Origin: Trachythela sp. YZ-2020
Taxonomy: Eukaryota; Cnidaria; Anthozoa; Malacalcyonacea; Clavulariidae
DNA: 64,000 nucleotides
Assembly (NCBI GenBank): GCA_016169945.1
Contig: JADLSH010000395.1
Location: forward strand, 1,188,501-1,252,500
Reading direction: 5' to 3'
Both the position numbers and the translations under genes were made by a program. Positions 33,943 through 47,065 of this stretch are shown piece by piece (position 1 is the first letter of the stretch; each line of letters opens with the position of its first letter). A model generated the notes under the pieces. That model saw only the letters and a program-made list of their open reading frames with translations, ran no database searches and was not told the DNA's origin.

Positions 33943-36900
33943 AGTGCACCTCACCCCAAAAAAATTTTTGGGCTATATCAAATCTTGGCATCATTTCTAG
34001 AGTATCCGTGAAAATTTTAATTTATTTGGTCAAATCGTTCGATTTTTATGGCAGTTTAAAGTTGGCAAAAAGGCACTTTTTGGTGGACCTTGTCCGTCGT
34101 TACGAGGAGTCTGGAACGAGTAAATTTCGTGACGTCACGCAAGGGACTCGTCAAAATAAACTTTCGGCCCACATGCGAATTCCCTGTATACTATCGGCCA
34201 TCTACATATGATATATCAGACCTACAAGCACGAAACTGTACGTAAAATGTTTTTCTTGATCAGAGCTTTCGATCTATGCATCTTACATGCATAGAACGTG
34301 TGTAGTTCTCAAGAAAATGTGCACGAAAATCGATGTATGTTTCCCCGGGATTATGTACTTTTAGAAGTTTAGTGCCGTTGAATTTTAGTACACTTTGCCT
34401 GTGGGCGAATACCTCATAAATATTGAACTACGAACTTGAAATAACCAATAGCTATCCCGTCACGAAGAGAGCTTTATTTTCATGTATGATATGTCTATAT
34501 AGCTTGTGTATTTCCATTCAAACATTACTACAAATTTTGTATGTTTTCAGCTTTCAGGCGCAGGACTTTAAAGAACGGATACCGGTGTCACAGCGGATTT
34601 GGCCCCCCCTCAAAATGGCCCCCCCGGGCCATATCCGCTAGCGGATATGGTCCGGGGGGGCCAATTCCGCTAGCGGATATGGTCCTATGGGGGTCCATAT
34701 CAGCTAGCGGATATGGTCCCTCTCGCGGATTTGGACCCCCCTCGCGAATCTATCGTATGGCATATTAAATATCGAATGAAAACGTTTTGAATCATCTTTA
34801 CATCTAACAGAGAAAAAGTGTACGAAGATTTTTGGGATTAAAATGTTCCTGTAAATTTTCTCGCGGTTTTGGACTGCAGGAACTATATTTTGCTGCAACC
34901 AAAACTGCATTTCACTGCCAAAAATATATTTCACTGCCACTATGATATATTTAACTACGAGAAGTAGATTTTATTGCAATCAGAACTATACATAGTACAG
35001 TTCCCATTTAAATGTTATGTCTCAGCAGTGGGAAATACAAAGTTGTAAATGTTAACAGAATTTAAATAAACTTATCATTTCAATTAAACTGACGTTTTGA
35101 ACGCAAGTACGCAACCAAAGAAATACTAGCTAATACTTATCTAGAAATAGGCCATGTGCCAGCAATTACTCGGTTGACAATTGTCAATTGATTGATTTTT
35201 TCGGTGCCATTTTCCCGTAAATTTAATTTCCATGCGCTTTCACTAGTGGTAGACAGAAAAATTTCTCTTAATTCTGCTTCGGTCCTGGAAACGATTACTA
35301 ATCTGTTATTTGTGTCTGTTTCCGCATTAAATACCATGCCTACAGTTATGTAAATTTTAACTTTCAATTTAGATAACTGTTAAATGGTTCTGAATGAAAT
35401 CCCATAAACAATAAGTGATGACTCATAAGATAAAAATGGTGATCAGAATACATATCAATACGCGCGACCATTGAATCGAACCAACTCATTGTAGTTGTTA
35501 TTTTGCGGTGATACAGCAGTTTATTTTTTTTGAGGTCCGTAACTCAGGTCCGTAACTAAAATAGAGCCTTTTGATTGGCTGAGTACGAGGTCCGTATCAC
35601 ACCAGTACGGACCTCTCGCAACTTTTCGCGCCAAAACAAACAAAGGAGTGAAGAAATAAACACGAAAAAATAAACACGTTATTTACCGTTCTGGTCGGTC
35701 CGTACTGGAAAAATATTTTCCCTCAGTCTCAGAAGTACTGGGAAAATATTTTCCCTCAGCCGCTTCTGAGACTTCGGGAAAATATTTTTCCAGTACGGAC
35801 CTCCCAGCCGGTAAATAACATATATATATTTTCTAACGTGGTCTTAATTTCAAATTTACTACTTAACTTTCGTAAATGTTTGTTGCCGTTTTTAATCAAA
35901 ACGTCAGATATTTAATTTTTATGCCAACATGGCAAAGACTTTAACCGAAGAAAAATTTTCAGACAATTACTCTAAAACCAAATCATATGCAGCTCAAAAA
36001 TACTTGTAGACTTTTGCGCGAGAACTTTGTAAACAATAATATACTTAAGTTGTCTGCCTATGATTTCATAGGGGGGACCATTTCCGCGGAAGGGGGTCCA
36101 TATCCGCTAGCGGATTTGGTCCCCCCGGACCATATCCGCTAGCGGATATGGTCCGGGGGGGCCAAATCCGCGGGGGGGCCAAATCCGCTGTGACACCGGT
36201 TTAAAGAGATATACAACCGATCTATTTGCCCGTATAACTTTGTAAATATTGAATCTACAACCTTGAAACAACTATGAGCGTGTTCGTCATGCCTACAGCT
36301 TTCTACCCCATGCATAAAACATGTGTTTATCAACAAAATAGCTTTAAATATATTTTACTAAGTTCATTTCGCGCCGAGGTCACATTGGCGCTGCGAAAGA
36401 CGTGTGAGTAATATTCCATTTGGATATCGCTTCATAAGTGACATAACTCAGCCAATATCAGACCTACAAGCACGAAACTGTACGTAAAATGTTTCTCTTG
36501 AACAGAGCTTTCGATCTACGCATCTTAGATGTATGAAACGTATGTAGTTCTCAAGGAAATGTGCACGAAAATCGATGTATGTTTCGCGGGTCAAATGACG
36601 AAAATATATCGTGTGTACTAATTGTGCTGTAGTAGGGGTAAACTTTTTTGATACGCCTGAAGTCAATAATCAAGATATATTCTCATGCTTCATACCAAAA
36701 GATAGCCCAGAAAAAGGCGATTTTTTTGTATATATAGCAGTGACCTATATCGTGTAAACAAGTTGTAGTTTTAGATGCCTACACGCGTGCGAAGTTGGAT
36801 TTTCAACGTGCCGAACTAAATAATACAGTCTTACAGATATATAGCTTAATGCGGCATATTGTTAGATAGCTCTTCTAAAGCTGATTCTATCCATATATAG

Positions 36901-37244
36901 CAATTATATATATCCTGTGTGCTAGTCTGTTCATGGTTAGACATGATAGCCAGAAAAAAACAGTGTAAACTTCGATTGATTCAAGGCAAGCAAAGCCGAA
37001 ATGGCGAACTGAATACAAGCCGATCAAAGCTAAATGCCGACTACCTTGTGTGACGTCAGAAAATGGGCTAGACCCAGGCTCTTTTTGGTTAGAAGATACG
37101 ACGGCCAAGGTCCATCGAAAGCTAAGTTCAAAACGCCATAAAAATCTAACGATTTGGCCAAATTAAAAAAAATTTTCACGGATATACTAGAAATGATGCC
37201 AAGATTTGATAAAGCCAAAAAAAAATTTTGGGGTGAGGTGCACT
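33943..37244. mobile_element. TTAA-target element, 3.3 kb, long terminal repeats
   Basis: Begins AGTGCACCTCACCCC and ends GGGGTGAGGTGCACT, with TTAA at 33939-33942 and 37245-37248. Inverted similarity reaches about 240 bp inward (ATCTTGGCATCATTTCTAG). Inside are a direct repeat (about 34218-34350 against 36455-36595, ACCTACAAGCACGAAACTGT) and palindrome-rich blocks. No transposase frame. It fits a non-autonomous Kolobok or piggyBac family member. Confidence 0.85.
34575..36205. repeat. Inner inverted element with GATATGGTCC palindromes
   Basis: Left end CGGTGTCACAGCGGATTTGG and right end its complement. Next to each end are several copies of the perfect palindrome ATATCCGCTAGCGGATAT separated by C or G runs (34575-34735 and 36070-36195). 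Between them, 35682-35818 is another inverted repeat (GGTCCGTACTGGAAAAATAT). No coding content. Probably an element nested in the TTAA element; target duplication not resolved. Confidence 0.6.
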
Positions 37245-37429
37245 TTAAAGAATGAGGCAGTTCAATACAACACTAATTTGTTGGGGGTCATATTGCTTTA
37301 ATTGATCCATGTAACGAATATCGTATGTGGAGCACATCACAAAATATGAAGTTAATTAAGCAGCGTGCAGGTCATGAGCTTTCACCTTGCAGATAAGCTG
37401 AGGATGAGGGGGCTTACAAGAAAGAGTGA

Positions 37430-37625
37430 TTAAAATCGCAAACGAATGGCTTCCTGAACGGGGAAGAAGGGGGAGAGGAAGACCAGCTATCACTTGGAGA
37501 AGACATGGAATGAAGCGAAAGTTATGGCCCAGGAGAGAAGTCAATGGCGGAGATTCAGGGCTCGATGTGTGGAGACGCATGGAACGAACTAAGACTAAGA
37601 ACAATTACATAATTTTTGTACCACA
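37430..37625 (+). pseudogene. C-terminal scrap of another non-LTR retrotransposon
   Basis: Reading across frames on +, the text resembles the basic tail of RTE/L1-like endonuclease-RT polyproteins: a GRRGRGRPAITW stretch followed by a segment with alternating Arg/Trp. Only about 60 residues remain, with a frameshift. Clade assignment is tentative. Confidence 0.45.
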
Positions 37626-39410
37626 ATAAAAATCAAAAGTGAGTGCCATATCAGTAATCAGTTAGGGGCCACGTCCATGTTCATGTTGCCACGGTTTTAT
37701 GTCAGCCTGTCAATATTATCTCGTCGCAATATTGTTTTAAGATAAGCAATTTGCAGCTGCAACAACGGAAAACTGGCCTTTTCCTCTCTCGTCCGCAGAG
37801 TGTAAATGATATAGCAGAATAAAAATACCACATAATTTATCAACTAGCATGGCCTGTCATCCAGAGTTATCTTGCGAGATAAACTTGATTGATAAACTAG
37901 TGACTAAGACTTGTGTGAATTTTTTGGCGGTCAAAATACGACTATGCCACCATGGACGTTATCTGACGTGGGTGGGTACAAGTGATAGCGTTGATTTGAC
38001 ATTATGCCAGTGGCGGCGAAAATTTTGAACTCTCGAATCTTTGAAATGGCATTTTCTGCATTCTGGAGGAAGATTTAACATGCAGAAACCAGGTCATTTC
38101 GCATTTCAGGTATCGAAGAATCTCACATCCCAGACTGCTAAGTTTGCTATGCGCACGACAGATATCCATGCACATTTTTGAGCTGATGTGCGTATGTTTT
38201 CGTGAATTGAAATCATGTGCACAGTTTGCACACAATTTGATCTGTCAAGAACATTTCTTAGAGAATTGAAGTCCTGTGCACATTTCCCCTCATTTAAAAA
38301 CTTCTTTCACACCCTGTACCACCTAGCTGTGTGCACATTTTGTCTCATATGTGCCTTATATGTCCGCACATATTTTGGCAAGAAAAATATTCTGTGCGCA
38401 GTTAACAAAGTTAGCATCTTCATATTTTACTATATATATAAGACGATATGGCTATCTAACATTATGTAAGAAAAATTGTTTTTCTTGTTTTCTTGAAATA
38501 GGTAAAAATCATTACTGAGTATTACTAAGTTCAAAGTGTGTCTATTTCACGCTGGTAAAAGCCGCTTGGCTGAATTAGCATATATTTGCGGTCGGTCAAA
38601 AGGTCATTTATGTTATTTAACAATTAGCCAACGAGGCCGAGTTGTCTAATTGTTTTAGTATAAACTATAGCATTTATTGAGAACTAGGGAACACAATACA
38701 AAAGTAAACAAAAGTATTAATATTAATTTTAAACGTGAATTTTCACGCCATTGTTTTGAATTTTGCTACTAGTAGACTATCACTAATAGTCTACGAGTAG
38801 CGTAGCCAATCAGAACGCAGGAAAAGTGATAGTCTATTACTAAGTTTATACTAATATATATATTAGTCGTTATATTGGCATTTGTTGTATTATTTGTATC
38901 AGCCATGGTATTGCTGATGTATTTTTATCGACCGAACCAAATATTATTACTACACTAACAGTATTAACACAAATTGTCTTGTCGAAATTTTCTTTGACTG
39001 CATGGTTTGGTGTTATGCTGTGTTGTACTATGATATCTAGAAGCATAATATATGGCAATTTGTGTTTCATAGGCATGCTGATGAGCCCTGATATGGGGCG
39101 AAATAAAATATGCCCCCCTTGGGGTAGCAGAACCGAAATGTTTGACTAACATACGAAAATTCCTAGATCCACCCCTGCTCGGAACCTTTGTCAATTGGGT
39201 TGCAAAAACCTGTTAAGGCTTTCCATCCATCTCAGAGTGGTAAACAGAATAAACTAAATATTATTAACTCTAATATAATGTCAACAATATGCCATAGGAT
39301 ATATAATCCGTGCACTGCTGCAATGCAGGCTATCTGCAATGCACCAAAGGTAAAGACTTCTATAAACTCCTTCCCTACTGGAAATTCTGTGCTCTTGCAG
39401 ACCGTCCCAC
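37626..39410. other. Intergenic sequence, no supported gene
   Basis: AT-rich. Holds a small inverted pair (AGTAGACTATCACT near 38770 against AGTGATAGTCTA near 38826) and hAT-like TIR scraps near 39160-39180 (CTAGATCCACCCCTG) and 39411 (CAGTGGCGGACACTAGGGGG). No target duplications could be matched. Confidence 0.45.
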
Positions 39411-40003
39411 CAGTGGCGGACACTAGGGGGAGCCAAGGGGGGCGATCGCCCCCTAACTGTGTAACAATGCTGTATTAATGATTTTACAACCACAAAAGCC
39501 TTGATAGGCTATAATTTAAGTAGAAAATGAAATGAAATTTAAGCCAAAGGTTTTAAGCCAAAGGTTTTAAGAACCGAGATTTGAAGCAACAAAAATATGG
39601 TTATATGTTGGCAACCTAAGTTTGCACCCTCTGGACTCTCTGTGGAAACTCCAAGTCTTTTAACACCCTTCCTACTGGAAATTATGTACTCTTTCCGTAT
39701 CCTCCCCAAGGAAATTGGGCTATTCTTGCATTTAATATCTGCACACCCCCTTTCGAGGATAGCTGGAATTCTTCAGGGGTACCTGTATAATTGAGCTGGA
39801 ATTCTTCAGGGGTACCTGTATAATTGAGGGGTAAATGTTTTGAGCTTGGAATTTCTCAGGGGTAAGTGTTCTGAGATTAGAATTCATCAGCCAGGGGTGA
39901 GTGTCTTGAGTTTGGAATCCTTCAGGGGTAAGTGTTTTGAGACTGGAATTCCTCAGGGGTAAGTGTTTTGAGCTTGGATTTCCTCAGGGGTAAGGGTTTT
40001 GAG

Positions 40004-40790
40004 TAGGCCCTTCCCGATTGTGCTAACATAATTTTCAGCATAATTTGGCTTAGCGAGCATATTTTTTGCATTTTTTCAAGAAAAGAATTGCTAGCATAAT
40101 TTAGTAATTTTTCGCTAATTCATCTGAATTTTGGGTGTTAAAAAGCAAAACTTTTCATATTTTTGGTGTTCATGCAGTTTTAGTGAGTTTAGGAAAACTA
40201 TATTTCATCTTTTATTTCCCCATAAAGTCAAAATAAAGTACGTTTTACTAATTTTATTTCATTATCTGATAATCCGATACGGTCATACGGCTCTCTCCTC
40301 CGCAGAGGCTTACATGAAGTTTCTAGTGAGGGAAAAGTGAGCGTGCAGGGAGTGATGGGAAGAGCGAAATAAAAGTAGTGTCTTCATTTCAATCTTCCCA
40401 TCACTCCCCGCGCGCTCACTTTTATTCAAGAAACTTCATGTAAGTTATTTGTAAATACTTAAGAAGGCTCTGCAGAGGAGAGAGGTCATACGGAAATACA
40501 AATCTGAAAGTGGAAGCACTGGCTAATTGAAAAAACAAGATGGCATCACAAAATAACTTACATTTAACATTTTAAAGTTAACGTTATATTTGCATGAAGC
40601 TTCAGTTAATGAAAAGCACATGTTGTGCCATATGTTGATGTGTTTCTTCTAAATAAAGCCAAGCATTTTTTTCAACCAAATGAGCATAATTTTGAAAAAT
40701 GAGCATAAATTTGAGCATAATTTTGGAAAAAAACAAGCATTGCTATGTGCATAATGTGCCAGTTTTACTAGCACAATCGGGAAGGGCCTA
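40004..40790. mobile_element. hAT-type element inserted in the minisatellite, 787 bp
   Basis: Ends TAGGCCCTTCCCGATTGTGC and complement. The flanks are both GTTTTGAG (39996-40003 and 40791-40798), a perfect 8-bp duplication of the minisatellite unit. The interior is AT-rich with repeated AGCATAATTT words and contains a further nested 194-bp element. No transposase. Confidence 0.92.
40291..40484. mobile_element. Mutator-like MITE, 194 bp, perfect 9-bp duplication
   Basis: Ends CTCTCTCCTCCGCAGAG and complement CTCTGCAGAGGAGAGAG; flanked by GTCATACGG on both sides (40282-40290 and 40485-40493). Almost the whole element folds back (TACATGAAGTTTCT against AGAAACTTCATGTA). It is the innermost of three nested repeats. 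Confidence 0.9.
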
Positions 40791-41369
40791 GTTTTGAGCT
40801 TGGAATTCCTCAGGGGTAAGGGTTTTGAGCTTGGAATTCCTCAGGGTAAGGGTTTTGAGCTTGGAATTCCTCAGGGGTGAGGGTTTTGAGCTTGGAATTC
40901 CTCAGGGGTGAGTGTTTTGAGCTTGGAATTCCTCAGGGGTATAACTATGAGAAACATGTATCCTCAACAGGGGGTGAGCAGATATTAAATGGAATAGCCC
41001 ATTCCCTGTTTCTTTGGACCCCTCCCTGTGGAAATTTCATATACTTCTTACACCCTCCCCCTGAAAATTCTAAGGGTCTGGGGCTCTGGGCGAACCTCTC
41101 CCCCGAGGAATTCCAAGATTCCTCGACAAGCGGGCGACAGGGTAGTTCGATAAAAATTGCAATTAGTCCAATCACCTCATGGTAGCAAATTGCAAAATCT
41201 CGCTTACACATCCAGCTTAAAATGAGAAATAACGTATATTTATACGTACTACTTACCGAATTGATTAATCAAAGTGTTGTTGAATTGAATTCAGTAAATT
41301 ATTTACGGAAAAGTGAAATGAATACGACCCTACGACCCAGTATCCCACTGAGCTATATAATATTAACGA

Positions 41370-44300
41370 CAGTGCTTCCATTTCCGAACTTGGTAATTTC
41401 CTTATTTTTTCCTTTTTTTGACCGGAATTTCCTTCAAAAAATATCAAAAATTCCTTCAAATTTCCTTCTCAAAATCAGTGTTCAACAAACTCTCATCGAA
41501 GAAAATGTGTAATTTACTATAAATTATACACTACTTACAGCCAATTTTAACCAATTTTTAGTGACAAATATGAAGAAATTAGGAACTAATACATCGATCA
41601 AGGTTTTGTAGCTACATATGACATCATGACATGTCATCGTAAGAAAAATTTCAGAAATGCCACCATTTCGTAGGCAGAATGGAAGATGGACTCTAAGTTC
41701 CTTCGCGTTTGTCTTTTGAACGTTCCTTTTTTAATCTACGAATTGTTCATTTTGCTTTGAAATTTGAAAGGTTTAGAAAAACCCATTTTGCAATCAAAAC
41801 TGTCTATCAGTTAATTTTGGAAAATGGTTAATGGATTACCTTTAATATGACTTTTATATATAGCTTAAGAATATAAAAAATCAGGAACGGAAAGTTTTAA
41901 ACCATTTTTGACTGTACAAGAGCTTTAAGTTCGGAGATTAGAATGTCAAATCTCTTTTAGCAGTTCCTTTCTCAATCCTTTTACTTCCTCCTCGGTAGCA
42001 TCCGATTTTGCGTCCCGTGCAAGTTTTAAAAGTTCTTTGCCAGGCTGGAGACTCGCAGCAGTGACGCGTTGATTCTTCAAATTCAATTTGCTTTGAAGCA
42101 ATGAAACCAATGACATCGATTTCAAGGAATTTCTGTGGTCTGTCTTGACTAATTTGAGCTGACTGAACATCCGCTCCACAGCTGCATTGGAAACGGGTAG
42201 AGATGAAAGAATGGCAAAGAATTTGATTAAATTAGGATACTTCGGCTCACGCATTGGCGTCTGGGCATCTCGCACAGCTAACCAGTATTCGTCCCAGGGA
42301 AGATTCGCATTTAATTTTTCGTCGAGGGCTTGTAGTCTCCATTCTAGGTCGAGCTTGCTGGTATCCAAAACTTCCTTAGACAAGGCATTTTCTCACAGAT
42401 TCTTGACAATGACCTGGGTTTAAGATTAGTGGCATTTTGTGGCTGAAGACATTCAACGAGGTCGTGGTATTCGGCATTCAAGTCGAATCTGCTCTTTATC
42501 TGGATAATACTCTCTATCAGAAAGTTTTTGCAGTCGATCAGAAATTTGTTGATGTCCTCATCATTGGCCTTATCTTTTAGTGACTGTATAGTTGTAGTTG
42601 CAGCTACTCCTACGTACGTCTGGTGTAATGGGACGTGTTGCGTGAGATCGGATGGATCAAGATCTTTTACCAGAGTTGTTTTCACAATGCCGAGCTCAAT
42701 GAAGTCACTTGCAATGGATTTCACAAGTTCTTCAACCTCATGTTTCAAATTATGAAGCAGGGGTTGTTCACTTTGAAATAAGCGATTAAAGGCATTCAAA
42801 CGTTCCAGTTGGTAACTAAGGAATTCCAGATAAGCTTGAGTGAAGTGGTTTTGCAGTGATGCCAAAATACGATCGTTGGTATGGGATGGGTCAGTATTTG
42901 CAGTGAGGACGAAATAATTCTTCAACGCTTCGTACTGTTCTAGAATGCGGTTAACGCATTCTTGTAGAGATAACCATCGCGTCTGTGCAGGAGACAGAAT
43001 CTTTAGTGGTTCCACACCAAAAAAGGCCTGGAATTCCTTATAGACATCCTGCCTTTTCGACGAGCGGTGAAAATGAGCATACAAATCACGGCAGAGATCT
43101 TCGACACTTTTCGGCAGTTTTAATGCAGCATAAGAGGAAACTAGATGAATTAGGTGGCAAGAACACTTCACAACTTGAATAGATTTCAAGTCCGATTTCA
43201 GCAACTGAGCAACAGAGTTATATTGTCCAAACATGACATTTGTGGTGTCTGACGAATATCCAATGATACGAGTCATCGGAATATGTAGGTCATTAAACGT
43301 CTCCTTCAACTTTGTGTAAATTCCCAAGGCAGTTCCATCATCGGCCTCTACCATATCCACTAGCCAGTAATCCATTTTAAATTTTTCGATATCGAAAAAG
43401 TTGGCAAGGATGGCAAGCTGCTTTTTTGTACTTTGGTCGGTGGCTTCGTCAATGATAATGCTGAAAAACTTGCAGCGTAGCAATGAAACCATTTCCTTTA
43501 AGTAGTTAAAGCCGAGGACCTGGCGGACGATGTTGGTTGCCTTTTGTTTTCCCAACCTCACGTTTTTCAGCGCTGCGTCGTTCGGAAAAAGGGAGCGGAG
43601 GAATCGAACCATATCGTCTGTACTAGAGATAATGGCAAGTTGTGCTGTGCGACGAATGCACATAATTTCACCTCCATGGAAGTCGAAGCATCAGCAGTCG
43701 TAGCTTGGTTCATCATTTGGCGGATGGAGCTTGTTCTTGATTTTGAATTCAAATTTTCCTGATGTTTTTTACTAAGTTTGTGGCGCTTCACACCGGTTTC
43801 GAACACGTAAGGAATTTCTCGCACAGGTTGCAGTAAGGTTTCATTTTTCTTCCACTTAACCTTTTGGTAAGCCAACCTTTAAATTCAGGAACTTCGAGCC
43901 AGTTATCCATAAATGGTTGATCTCGCGGTGTATGCTTTCGCTTTTTGGATGTCGATGGTGTTTCATCATGGCTTTCTTCATCATCAGACTCACTCTCCGA
44001 AACCAAATCTTCACAATCCATATAAAAAATTCTTTAAAACACTTCAATAAGTCTTTATAATCTATGATTTCTTGCAAAATTTCTTTTAAGAAAACACATC
44101 AACATTACTAATAATTTGCATTGCAATAATGCAACTGCAGTAATACAGTAATTTAATTACCGTTGTAACATTTTCCCCGTGTTAACATTGTAAAATTCCC
44201 CTTCAAAAATCACGTGCTTATAAAATGTAAATGAGATATATACACGTGATTCTTGAGAATTTCAAAACATTGCTAACCTATAAATGAACAAATGACATAT

Positions 44301-44594
44301 TCGAATATGAAAGCAACCTGAATCTAAGAGTATTAATATTATACTGTAGAAAGAATGCGGTTATGACTTTCTGCCTGTCTGGTTACTCTGCTTCCGCAAA
44401 TCGAATTGAGACATATTTTACACTTTATTTCCAAAATTTAACTAATTTTAAGATATTTTTGTATTTTCCTTCAACTTTCCTTTATTTTTCTAGAATTTCC
44501 TTCAAATTTCCTTCAAAAATTATTTCCTTTTTATTTCCTTCATTTTGCCAAAAAATCCTTTCAAAAGGAAATTTCCTTCAAAATGGAAGCACTG
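41370..44594 (-). mobile_element. hAT transposon, 3.2 kb, with transposase remnant
   Basis: Ends CAGTGCTTCCATTT and complement AAATGGAAGCACTG, with perfect 8-bp duplications ATTAACGA (41362-41369 and 44595-44602). Subterminal regions are rich in TTTCCTTCAAA words on both sides, probable transposase binding sites. It encodes one decayed transposase on -. MITEs at 21901-22450, the fragment at 22458 and a terminus inside 40511-40523 carry the same ends. Confidence 0.95.
41946..44021 (-). pseudogene. hAT transposase (BED finger, DUF4371, hATC), frameshifted
   Basis: Fragments in order on -: 44021-43788 (acidic N-terminus, then KPYCNLCEKFLTC, first half of a BED zinc finger), 43875-43567 (KRHKLSKKHQENL, its His half), 43663-42344 (439 aa; catalytic region with IIDEATDQSTKKQLAILANF, a first-Asp segment typical of DUF4371 hAT proteins, then GYSSDTTNVMFG and CSCHLIHLVSS), and 42383-41946 (LPVSNAAVERMFSQLK, the C-terminal hATC dimerisation domain with its AxxER motif). 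At least three frameshifts separate them, so no full protein is made. This is the ZMYM/ZNF862-like hAT lineage seen in many invertebrates. Confidence 0.92.
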
Positions 44595-45062
44595 ATTAAC
44601 GACCGTGGTACAGTGAGCTCTATTTTTTTATTTATTTATTAACTTCAGCCGTTACACAACTATAAACATATATACAAACAGGAAAACGGCTCAGGAACAC
44701 TAACACAGCGTGAGCCAATTACGTTAGTGACCTGTTACAAAACAACACTTAGCTTCACAATATACAGTCGAACCTCTATTAAGCGGCCACCCTCGGGGAT
44801 CGGCTTTGTGGCCGCTTAATAGAGGTGGCCGCTAAATAGAGGTACGCAATAATTAGGCCTTGGGCGTGGTCAAATGTCTATTTATTCAATCATAAATCAC
44901 CGATGACAGTAATAAGTAGATTTTAGAAAGATCAAGAAGTAATTGTTAACAAAAGAGTTTTCAAACTTGGTCCAAGAACTACACAAAGCGGTAGCAAAAG
45001 ACTAACAACTTAAATTTGGAAAAGTGCAATATGTTCGACCATATACGTTTACTATTAGCAGT

Positions 45063-46944
45063 CTATGTTGGCTTAAAATAGTCCTTAATCTGCATTTGTC
45101 GCCGCGGTGCATTGAGTTTCAAAGCACAGAGCAAATCATTTGTCTTAGATATTGATTGAGCTAGCTCCTCATATCCGTTATAAATTGCAAAATTTCGCAG
45201 ATCCTCAGCATGCCCAATTGCCTCCGTCAACGACTCCAGTTCAGGTTCTTGTAAATCTCTGTCATATTCGTCATCGCTTACTGAGTTCGCTGTATCTGAC
45301 GAAGCGGATAAATCATTAAGATTGTCTCCCAGCAATTCCTCGCGAACAACTTCCCTCCAGTTCGGGTCAGAATTGTCGATGTAGCCAGGACAAACTTCAA
45401 GATCGTCTTCGGTCGATATGTACTCTTCTGCAGTACAAGGCACTTCGAATCTGCTCAGAAGTTCCTGAAGATCTTGCAGTTCCTCTCCTTCAAAGGGATC
45501 GTCTTCGATAGCGATTTCTTGCGGAGACAATCCCGTCTTCTTGAAGCATCTTTGGATTGTATCAGAGGACACTTCGTCCCAAGCCTGTCTTCCCATTCGA
45601 TGGACATAAGAAGATTCACAGATTTCACAATGTCGCTCGCACTCTTGGACCCGTCGACTTGACCACATACATAGCGAAGCAATCGCTTTTGTACTTAACT
45701 TTCCAGTTGGCAATGATACCAGCGTCCAGTGGTTGAGTCTTGGATGTGGTATTCTTTGGCAAAAACACAATGTTTATGTTCGAAAAGCTGTCCTTCAAGC
45801 TTTGTGGATGACAAGGGCATTATCCATAAACAGCAAAATACGTCTGTTCTTTCGCTTCAATTGACGATTAAGTTTTGACAAAACTTCAGTCATAATACCC
45901 GTGTTCATCCAGGCTTTGGCATTTGAAAAATAGTTGCATTTGGACGGACGCTTGTTGTCCTTTAAATGCTTGAAGCATCGCGGTTTTGCAGACTTCCCGA
46001 TAACAATGGGATCTTCCTTATCCCCTGCGGCATTAACAAAAAATGCCCACGTGATGCGCATCTTTGCGTTTTTGCCGCCACTGCATCTTTTTCCTCTTTC
46101 GCTGAGAGTCTTCTCAGGAAGACCACGCCAAAACTTCCAGTTTCATCCATGTTCCACACATCTTCTTCCTTCCATCCTCTGGTGATTTCTCCTGCCCTTT
46201 CACTCCAGCTTTCAACTGTTTCCGGTCTCACGCCTCCTCTTCGCCTGCCACGGTCATATTGCATATGTTATGTTGTTTCTTGAATTTTTCCAGCCAACCA
46301 TTTGATGCTGTAAAACCTATCATTTCTAGCCTTTCTGCTATTACTAGGGCCTCTTCTTGAAGCATTGGTCCGGAAACTGGTATGTTAGAGTTTCTACACA
46401 TGGTGTACCACTCCCACACGGGTTTGTTCACATCCGAATATTTGGCTGTGCGCTGTCGCTTTTGCTGACTTCGTTCATCAGTGCTTTCGTGCAAAGCAAG
46501 TATAGATGCCTTGTTTTTTATGATGGTTTGGATCTGTGTTCTTCCAGTTTGAAAGTGTTCTGCTATTTTTCTGGCTCCGAGATCAGGGTGATCTTTAGCA
46601 AATCTGATTACGGCAACTTTTTCAGACAGGTCAAGACATTTGCGCTTGTTCGTGAAGGTTGAGCAGCGATCGGTTGGACGGCTGTTACTGTGGCCGGTCT
46701 TCAGCTTTGTTTTAACACCAGCTTTACATGTTGCCTGTTCTTTTATGTTCTCGGTTGCATCTTTGCAAGAATGACAAAAGGACACACTTGAGCCAGCTTT
46801 CCAACCAGGTGTCTCTTCAGGAGCGGCAGTGGAACAGGTAGCTGACCTGTTACATACAGCTTTTCTGCAACTCAAACATTCGTAATTTGTTTCACTACCA
46901 CACGTTTGACAAAATGCGGTACTCGTCAACTCAGACATTTCCAA
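45063..46944 (-). pseudogene. Tigger/pogo transposase (CENP-B HTH, DDE_1), frameshifted
   Basis: Successive frames on -: 46944-46228 has an N-terminal Cys-rich region (FCQTCG...CLSCRKAVCN, likely a zinc-binding addition), a psq-like helix-turn-helix (LSEKVAVIRFAKDHPDLGAR) and the CENP-B/Tc5 second DNA-binding domain (WEWYTMCRNSNIPVSGPMLQ). 46264-45962 has the first DDE Asp (WNMDETGSF). 46061-45795 has the second ([12 protein letters not shown]). 45770-45063 continues with an acidic C-terminus. Frames overlap, showing several indels rather than introns. Inactive as it stands. Confidence 0.92.
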
Positions 46945-47065
46945 TTGAATACCTTACATTGTTATGGCGCTTTACCTCCCAACTGTAATGCTACACTCAT
47001 TTCCGTTCACACCTGTATACGTCTTAATTTTGCCAGCCAAAAGATCAGAAATACATAGCATAGAA

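Larger units (their letters stand above)
39760..40945. repeat. 31-bp minisatellite interrupted by a nested element
   Basis: Imperfect repeats of GAGCTTGGAATTCCTCAGGG and GTAAGTGTTTT run from about 39760 to 40003, stop at an inserted element (40004-40790) and resume to about 40945. At least a dozen units are recognisable. Confidence 0.9.
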
